Positions 57,641 to 64,000 of a stretch of 64,000 nt of DNA are shown here, piece after piece. The translations under genes were made by a program, and so were the position numbers. Position 1 is the first letter of the stretch; each line of letters begins with the position of its first letter. The notes under the pieces were generated by a model. That model saw only the letters and a list, made by a program, of their open reading frames with translations. It ran no database searches and was not told where the DNA came from. The stretch is from Buddleja alternifolia (lineage: Eukaryota > Streptophyta > Magnoliopsida > Lamiales > Scrophulariaceae), in the NCBI GenBank assembly GCA_019426215.1, contig CM033406.1, forward strand, positions 8,381,146 through 8,445,145, given 5' to 3'.

Positions 57641-57710
57641 AAAGATTGAAACCTTATCTCGTGATTGATGGACCATGGGACAAGGTGTCCATCCGCCTCG
57701 GGGATCCTCC

Positions 57711-58385
57711 TGTTAGAGTTAGTTCCCGATGCACCAATTATTGGGTGCCATTCTTTGTAATAGTAACTCTAGAGTTGAACAATCGTTTTCTTACAAATAA
57801 AGTCAATCTCTTTTTTATGTGTGGCATGTCTTTATTCTTAAATTAGTTTTTACTTTGGCTTAGAATAAAGTCCCGAAGGATCACACATAGCTATGGGACA
57901 TCATTGCACATTGGGTGTGGCAATGATGGAATATATCTCGAAGGCTGTGATCTTTAAACATTGTTCCAAGTCGTGAAAGGGTTCATCGAGATAAAGGGAT
58001 ATCGATGCAACCCAAAAAACTTGCTCATATGATGCATACTCTGGTAGAAGTGTATCTCGTTCCATAAATACTAGCACGGTGAAAGCCAATGTATATATGA
58101 GGGTTGCCATTGCGGTAATGGGCGAACTGAACAACCCCATGGAAGTTCCTAAAATGGATTCCCAGTCGAATGTGGAACTTCCAGTGGTCTTGTAGTATAA
58201 GAGTAATCCTTACGGACCTAAGATTCCATTGGATGTCTTATGCGTAACTGCGCATCTTCTTGATTTGTTACATGATCACTTTAGATGATCGAATATGGGC
58301 AAACTCAGACATGCACGCCTTACGTAGTAAGGCACGTGAGAATCAAGAGGACTCTATCTCTAACATTAGCCAGTCGGTTAATCTC
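57711..58385 (+). repeat. LTR of a second copia family
   Basis: Begins TGTTAGAG with AGTTCCCGATGCACCAATTA just inside. Non-coding, about 0.67 kb up to the integrase junction; the true right end is not visible. Confidence 0.6.
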
Positions 58386-60737
58386 CATTGGACTTGGTCC
58401 ATAAGGATGTGTGTGGGCCAATGAGTGTGAGCACTCATGGTAGCCAAAGCTACTTCATAACTTTTACAGATGATTATTCACGGTATGGTTACTTATAGCT
58501 TATGAGACATAAATCTGAATCCTTTGAGAAGTTTAATGAGTTCAGAAATGAATTAGAGAAACAACTTGGTAGAAGTATTAAGGCTATTCGATCGGATCGA
58601 GGAGGAGAATACTTGTCTACCGAGTTTCTTAATTATCTTAGAGAGAATGGAATTCTCTCACAGTGGACACCGCCCGGCATGCCTCAACATAACGGGGTAG
58701 CCGAGCGTAGGAATCAAACATTGCTAGATATGGTCCGATCCATGATGGGTTTCACTAAAGTTCCTAAGTCCATGTGGGGCTTTGCTCTTGAAACGGCTGT
58801 CTATCTGTTGAATAGATAGCCTAGCAAGACGGTGCCCAATACCCCATATGAAAGTTGGTGTGGAAAGACGCCCTCATATAATCATTAGAGAATATGGGGG
58901 TGTCCAGCTTATGTAAAGCACTTAGTGGGAGACAAATTGGACCCCAAGTCCTCTTTGTGCTATTCTGTAGGATATCCAAAGGAAACTATTGGATATTACT
59001 TCTACAGCCCAACGGAACAAAAGGTTATTGTTTCGAGAAAAGCCAATTTCTTGGAGAGGGGTCACCTTCTAGATAGGAAAGGTGAGGTTGTAGAACTTGA
59101 TGAGGTCCATGAGAATGGATCAAGTCAAGAGATACAAATTAACCCACCCGACACCAACGAGGCTACATCAGAGGCACCCACTGAAAACACACAACCTTTG
59201 AGGAGATCAAAGAGGATTCCAAAGGAGCCTGAAAGATGGATAGGCCTATTAAAATAAGAGGGCACTCAAGATCCTCCTCTAGACTCTGATCCGAAGAGTT
59301 TTAAGAGTGCAATGTCTGACATTGATTCGAGAAGATGGCTAGAGGTCATGACATCCGAAATGGACTCCATGTACTCCAACAAGGTATGGACCTTGGTTGA
59401 CCCACCTGAGGGCATCATGCCCATTGGCTGTAAGTGGGTCTAAAAGCGAAAGCTTGGAGTCGATGGAGAGGTAGTCACCTATAAGGCTCACTTTGTGGAA
59501 AAAGGATTTACTCAAAGACAAGGGATTGACTATGAGGAAACCTTCTCGCCAGTGGCTATGCTGAAATCCATTAGGATTATGCTTGCAATATCTGCATATT
59601 TTGATTATGAAATATGGCAGATGGATGTAAAGACTACATTCCTCAATGGAGAAATTGAGGAAGAGATTTACATGCAACAGCCATAGGGCTTTACATCCAA
59701 AGGGAGCGAACACAAAGTGTGTCAACTCCAAAGGTCCATCTATGGACTTAAGCAAGCTTCTCGAAGTTGGAACAAACGTTTTGACACTGTCATACAAGAG
59801 TATGGATACGTTCAAAACGTTAAAGAGGCATGTGTGTATAAGAAAGACAGTGGGAGTGTAGTCACGTTCATCATACTTTATGTCGATGACATCCTACTAA
59901 TTGGAAATGATACAGGGATGATGCAGTCAACTAAAGTATGGCTCTCTAATAAATTCTCCATGAAAGATATGGGAGAGGCGTCCTATATACTCGGTGTGAA
60001 GATCTATAGGGATAGATCGAATAGGATGCTAGGTCTCTCCCAATCTGCATATGTCGATCGCGTACTCAAAAGATTTGAAATGGAAGAGTCCAAGAAGGGA
60101 TTCTTGCCAATAGGACATGGCATCACACTTTCCAAGTCTATGTGCCCAAAGACTGAGGAAGAAAGAGTGAAAATGTCCAAAACTCCCTATGCTTCTGCGA
60201 TGGGTAGTATAATGTACGCGATGATATGCACAAAACTCGATGTAGCTTATGCATTGAATGTGTACAGCCGATATCAAGCGAATCCAGGCATGGCACACTG
60301 GAGTTCAGTGAAAACAATCCTTAAATATCTAAGGAGAACTAAGGAATTGTTCTTAATATACGGACGAGGAGAATTGGAATTAGAGGGGTTTACTGATTCG
60401 AGTTTCCAATCAGACAAAGATGACTCGAAGTCGGTCTCTGGGTTTGTATTTCTGCTTAATGGCGGAGCGGTTAGCTGGAAGAGTTCCAGGAAAGCAACCA
60501 TAGCCGACTCCACCACTGAAGCAGAATTCATTGCAGCAAATGAGGCAGCAAAATAAGTTGTTTGGATGAGGAACTTCATCCAAGAATTGGGTGTCGTTCC
60601 ATCCATTGGGGATCCTGCAATGGTATACTGTGACAACAATGGGGCTATTGCGCAACCAAAAGAGGCGAGGTCTCATCAGAAATCCAAACATGTTCTGAGG
60701 AAATTCCGATTGATATGAGAAATCATTGGAAGAGGTG
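58386..60737 (+). pseudogene. Copia integrase, RT and RNase H (one frame, many stops)
   Basis: Integrase begins [11 protein letters not shown] and continues [25 protein letters not shown], and HNGVAERRNQTLLD, so D,D,E are present. RT shows [43 protein letters not shown] and the intact YVDDILLIGND at about 59879. RNase H shows FTDSSFQSDKDD and STTEAEF. All blocks lie in one reading frame: I saw at least seven nonsense codons (near 58497, 58818, 59255, 59443, 59685, 60554, 60716) but no frameshift. The gene is cut after REIIGRGDI by the following gypsy LTR. Confidence 0.85.
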
Positions 60738-60922
60738 ATATATGTTATTTTTACACAAGTTTTACCCCTTTTATCAACTTAATTTTGATTGTTTCTTTAA
60801 TAATTTGATCACATATGATGCTTTGAACCCGGTTTGCTTTGACTTTTCAGATTGGGTTAACAGCCGGAGGAAAGAGCAAGAACCGAAGGCAAAATGAAAC
60901 AATTTTTGGAAATTTTCATGGC

Positions 60923-61091
60923 AACGCCGCGGCGTTCAACACGCGAACGCCGCGGCGTTCACAAGCAGCAGCCAACGCCGCGGCGTTCAAACAAGTGAAC
61001 GCCGCGGCGTTCACAAGCAGCAGCCAACGCCGCGGCGTTCAAACAAGTGAACGCCGCGGCGTTCACAAGCAGTAGCCAACGCCGCGGCGTT
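60923..61091 (+). repeat. Tandem array of seven 14-bp perfect palindromes
   Basis: AACGCCGCGGCGTT occurs at 60923, 60946, 60974, 60998, 61026, 61050 and 61078. Spacing alternates (23, 28, 24, 28, 24, 28), giving 52-base units each with two palindromes separated by CAAGCAGCAGCC or CAAACAAGTG. A frame across it (60839-61075) is an artefact. Confidence 0.95.
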
Positions 61092-61110
61092 CGAGGCGGC
61101 AGTGTTGGCC

Positions 61111-61118
61111 TATAAATA
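61111..61118 (+). promoter_or_regulatory. TATA box of right-edge gypsy LTR
   Basis: TATAAATA in GGCC-TATAAATA-CC, 20 bases after the last palindrome. Confidence 0.7.
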
Positions 61119-62064
61119 CCTCTTTTAGCCATTTTTTACCCTAACTCACCTTAGATATCAGCAACCACACGAAAATAGAGAGAGAGAGAGCTTAGAAGAG
61201 AAAATTAAAGGTCAAAACATGGAGAATTCAACAAGGAATCCACATCTCTACAAGAATTAGGGAGTTTTTACATATTTGTTTCTTGAATTTGTTCAAATCT
61301 CCTATGACTTGTATGATTTATATTTGCACTTTTGACATGAATATGAGCTAAACTTGTTTGATTGAGGCCATGGATAGGCCATTTATGTTATTTTGATTGT
61401 TGATTTGTTGGTGTTTATTGGATTAATTTTGGTTTTAGCTATGTATTCAATATTTGATCTCAATGCTACATTTGCTTGATCACCAAGTGTTTGATAAAAT
61501 GCCTAGGTTAGAGATCGAGAGATAATAACCTAGGGAAGATATAAACATTGAATACCCTATAGTTAAACCGACTAGAGATAGACTCGGTTTCTTTAGGTGG
61601 CTTTCCATTCACGTGGGGAATTCCTAGACCTTAAATGCATCCTCGTTAATCGGGTTTTCATATAGAGATATATAGGAAATCGTTACCAAGGTAGGGTTGC
61701 TATGCCAAGAGATTGGGTGGTACGTACGTTAGGGAATTTCGCCTTAGCTAAATCAATCTAATAATCCAATAGAACCTAAATCACAATCGAAATGCATAAT
61801 CGGTTGAACCATGTGCCTTGATCGTTTCTCTCTATTGTTTCCTCCCTTTATTTGGTGTGACGTTGCCTTAGTTTATTTTCTAGTTTTATTAATTAGTTAA
61901 TCAACCTTTCTATCGACCGATTTAACTTAGAATTGAGTAATATAGTAGTCTTGGTACTTAGATTATAGTTAGTCCCTGCGGATACGATAACCCCGGACTT
62001 AGAAATCCACTTTACTACTTACGCGACCTAGTTCTCTTGCTAGGATTTTGTCGTGTCAAGTTTT

Positions 62065-62083
62065 TGGCGCCGTTGCCGGGGAC
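62065..62083 (+). other. Gypsy primer binding site
   Basis: TGGCGCCGTTGCCGGGGAC, identical to 52655-52673 and six bases after the LTR end. Confidence 0.88.
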
Positions 62084-62194
62084 AACTATTTTTATCTAAT
62101 ATTGAGATTCCCTTATTCTTTCTGAGCTTAGATCATTTCTTTTATTTTTAATTTGTGTGTCTTTCTTTGTGCAAGGTTTGATCTCGGTTAGTGC

Positions 62195-64000
62195 ATGACC
62201 CGTACTAGTCGAGTGGGACTAGCGGAGTTGGACCCTGAAATTGAACGAACGTTTACTCGAGGGGTAAGACTACAAAGAGAGGCTCAACGTTATCAAGCTA
62301 CAATGGATCCAAATCTGAATCCTCCTCCTATTCACATAGATCCCGCTATCTTAGAAGAAGCGGTTCGTCGGGAGCTTGCAAATCTTCGTGTTCATCAAAA
62401 CCAACCAGAGGCGCCTCCGCAACGCCCTTTGAGGGATTATATGATGCCAAACATCCAAGGAGCCGCAGGGCCAATCGTTTTACCACCGGTAGAGGCTAAC
62501 ACTTTTCAAATCCTGCCGGGGTATATCCAAATGATAGGAAACCAGGTTCAATTCTCCGGTTTACAACATGATGATCCTCACGCTCATATAGCCACATTCT
62601 CGGAGATTATCCATACTTTCAAGAACAATGGAGTCACCGACGACGCCATACGCTTACGGTTATTTCCATTCTCTCTCAAAGACAAGGCTAAACAGTGGTT
62701 CAACTCTTTGCCAACCGCCTCTATCCGTACTTGGGAACAAATGGTGGATAAATTTTTGTCTAAGTATTTTCCACCGGGTAAGACGGCAGCAATGAAAAAT
62801 GAAATCACCAGCTTTCGTCAATATGAGGGGGAATCACTTTATGAGGCATGGGAGCGTTTTAAGGAACTTTTGAGGAAATGCCCACACCATGGGTTAGCCG
62901 TGCCCACACTTGTTCAAACTTTCTATTTGGGTTTGGGACCGAATCTCCGTACGAATTTAGATGCCGCCGCGGGAGGTACTATCATGAACAAGTCACCTGA
63001 GGAAGCTTGGGCATTAATTGAGCTCATGGCCGAGAACAACTATCAATGGCCAACCGAACGAATCACGTTGCCCAAGAAGCCCGCCGGATTGTATGAAATT
63101 GGGAATAGCTCCACAGTAGCTGTTCAATTGGAGGCCCTAAACAAAAGATTGGATTCCTTCGGACTCATGCAAGGTACGGTAAATCAAGTTAAATCCACTT
63201 GTGAAAATTGTGGAGGTGATCACACAAACTTTGAGTGCTTACAAGGAGATGTGTGTGGGACATCTAACTCGGTTGAAAGTGCTAACTTCATGGGAAATGC
63301 AAGTCGTCAACAGAATAATCCCTACTCGAACTCTTTTAATCCGGGATGGAGGAATCATCCAAATTTCTCATGGAGCCAAAATTCGAATATGGCGAGACCA
63401 CAACCACCAGGTTTTCAGCAAAACCAAGGAGGTTTCCAACAACCTCCATTTCAAAGGCAAGGGGGGCTCCAACAACCACAACAAAGTGAGAAAAAGAATA
63501 ATATGGAAGATGGGTGGCAAAAGTTCATGATGGAGGCAACACAAAAGTTTCAATATCAAGAAATGATGTCCAAGAAACAAGAAGCAAGTTTAAAAAATCA
63601 AGAAATTGCACTAAAAAACTTAGAAAATCAAATTGGGCAAATTGCCAACATGCTTTCTGGACGAACCCAAGGCACGTTACCAAGTGATACCGAGAAAAAT
63701 CCAAAGGAACAAGTTCAAGCAGTTTCACTTCGTAGCGGAAAGAACCTCATTGATTCAAAATTGGGAGAGAAAATGGATGATACACCAGAACATTTGGATA
63801 AAACTAAGGCAACATCTAACTCCGGAAAGAACACCGAGACCTTATCCCCTGTTTCGGGACATTCCTCTACCGAACCCTCCGTGCCCAAACCAAGACCTCC
63901 ATTTCCACTTGCATTACAAAAAGGAAAGTTAGATAAGCAATTTGCCAAGTTTCTTGATATATTTAAACAATTGCGTATTAACATTCCTCTTGTAGATGCT
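62195..64000 (+). CDS. Gypsy gag (gag-pol) polyprotein, N-terminal 602 codons, open at the window edge
   Basis: ATG at 62195 (MTRTSRVGLAELDPEIER), followed by an uninterrupted frame to base 64000. The product is the structural precursor that forms the virus-like particle. The N-terminal part has a Pro-rich stretch (about residues 45-110). The Retrotrans_gag capsid domain has FSLKDKAKQWFNSLP and TWEQMVDKFLSKYFPPGKTA at about residues 160-200, and YEAWERFKELLRKCPHHG near 220. A zinc knuckle C336-x2-C339-x3-H343-x4-C348 (CENCGGDHTNFEC) is followed by an Asn/Gln/Pro-rich region, a helical segment near 450-485, then LPSDTEKNPKEQ. The last visible block (KLDKQFAKFLDIFKQLRINIPL) is the linker before the protease. 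The start agrees with the paralogue at 52812. No stop, frameshift or odd residue was seen, in contrast to every other gag in the window. Confidence 0.88.
   Translation, partial: MTRTSRVGLAELDPEIERTFTRGVRLQREAQRYQATMDPNLNPPPIHIDPAILEEAVRRELANLRVHQNQPEAPPQRPLRDYMMPNIQGAAGPIVLPPVEANTFQILPGYIQMIGNQVQFSGLQHDDPHAHIATFSEIIHTFKNNGVTDDAIRLRLFPFSLKDKAKQWFNSLPTASIRTWEQMVDKFLSKYFPPGKTAAMKNEITSFRQYEGESLYEAWERFKELLRKCPHHGLAVPTLVQTFYLGLGPNLRTNLDAAAGGTIMNKSPEEAWALIELMAENNYQWPTERITLPKKPAGLYEIGNSSTVAVQLEALNKRLDSFGLMQGTVNQVKSTCENCGGDHTNFECLQGDVCGTSNSVESANFMGNASRQQNNPYSNSFNPGWRNHPNFSWSQNSNMARPQPPGFQQNQGGFQQPPFQRQGGLQQPQQSEKKNNMEDGWQKFMMEATQKFQYQEMMSKKQEASLKNQEIALKNLENQIGQIANMLSGRTQGTLPSDTEKNPKEQVQAVSLRSGKNLIDSKLGEKMDDTPEHLDKTKATSNSGKNTETLSPVSGHSSTEPSVPKPRPPFPLALQKGKLDKQFAKFLDIFKQLRINIPLVDA

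Larger units (their letters stand above)
51251..57710 (+). mobile_element. Ty3/gypsy (Athila/Tat-like) element with most of RT deleted
   Basis: Plus-strand element with a 5' LTR (51251-52648), PBS, gag, protease, RNase H and integrase. No 3' LTR is seen because a copia LTR begins at 57711 in its 3' untranslated region. An internal deletion near 55565 removed most of reverse transcriptase. Multiple stops occur. Confidence 0.85.
57711..60742 (+). mobile_element. Copia element with gag deleted and 3' end removed
   Basis: Starts with an LTR (TGTTAGAGTTAGTTCCCG at 57711) inserted in the gypsy 3' region. It passes near 58370-58390 directly into integrase, with PBS, gag, protease and GAG-pre-integrase missing. 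RNase H ends abruptly at about 60740, where a gypsy LTR begins. Family differs from the other copias here. Confidence 0.75.
60743..62058 (+). repeat. 5' LTR of right-edge gypsy element
   Basis: Starts TGTTATTTTTACACAAG and ends TCGTGTCA, about 1.32 kb. U3 carries the seven-palindrome array (60923-61091), then a TATA box at 61111. The right end shares the TTTTGTCGTGTCAAGTTTTT context with the other gypsy LTRs. The left TG was chosen by homology in form, not by a visible target duplication. Confidence 0.75.
60743..64000 (+). mobile_element. Ty3/gypsy (Athila/Tat-like) element, 5' part, apparently well preserved
   Basis: A 5' LTR (60743-62058), PBS, leader and gag, running off the right edge. 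gag is open for 602 codons to the end of the window. It interrupts RNase H of the copia at 57711-60742. Confidence 0.85.

Noticed and set aside
60839..61075. Open frame of 78 codons with NAAAF repeats.
   Set aside because: It is a translation of the palindromic 52-base repeat in the gypsy LTR, upstream of the LTR TATA box.

Overview
The window looks like repeat-rich nuclear DNA of a flowering plant, probably a eudicot. The species cannot be read from the sequence. Almost everything recognisable is LTR retrotransposon: Ty1/copia with initiator-Met-tRNA type primer sites (TGGTATCA), and Ty3/gypsy of the Athila/Tat kind with a TGGCGCCGTTGCCGGGGAC primer site. Insertions are nested several layers deep. 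Only one convincing host gene is present, a minus-strand gene at 29204-30016 for a membrane-associated kinase regulator (MAKR) family protein. I saw no tRNA, rRNA or CRISPR array.

Layout. 1-2718: 5' LTR and leader of a minus-strand copia element running off the left edge, inserted in an older, broken copia (2719-4219). 4220-15863: plus-strand SIRE/Maximus-like copia with LTR, gag, pol and a long degenerate third ORF after pol. 15864-21560: plus-strand copia lacking its 5' LTR and fused to the tail of the previous element. Its 3' LTR interrupts the 5' LTR of a gypsy element (21561-27857) that keeps a gag piece and a protease piece but has no RT, RNase H or integrase. A solo copia LTR with a TCAAC duplication (23276-25174) sits in that gypsy and itself carries a foldback MITE.

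27858-36640 is the least repeat-dense stretch. It holds the MAKR gene, a MITE just upstream of its promoter, nested terminal-inverted-repeat elements, simple repeats, a retroposon with a 14-bp target duplication and several foldback elements.

36991-46086 is a complete minus-strand copia (two LTRs, PBS, PPT, perfect GAGGT duplication) inserted in a gypsy remnant. 46755-51250 holds rearranged minus-strand pieces of the SIRE-like family. 51251-57710 is a gypsy element with most of RT deleted. 57711-60742 is a copia with gag deleted, and 60743-64000 is the 5' end of another gypsy whose gag frame (62195 onward) is open for 602 codons to the window edge.

Most pol genes carry stops, frameshifts or internal deletions, so most elements are dead. 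The exception on present evidence is the right-edge gypsy. The most unusual structures are palindromic GC-rich arrays directly upstream of the TATA box in several unrelated-looking gypsy LTRs, the third ORF of the SIRE-like element with an intron-like hairpin, and the promoter-proximal MITE at the MAKR gene. I found no evidence of a new multi-gene system.
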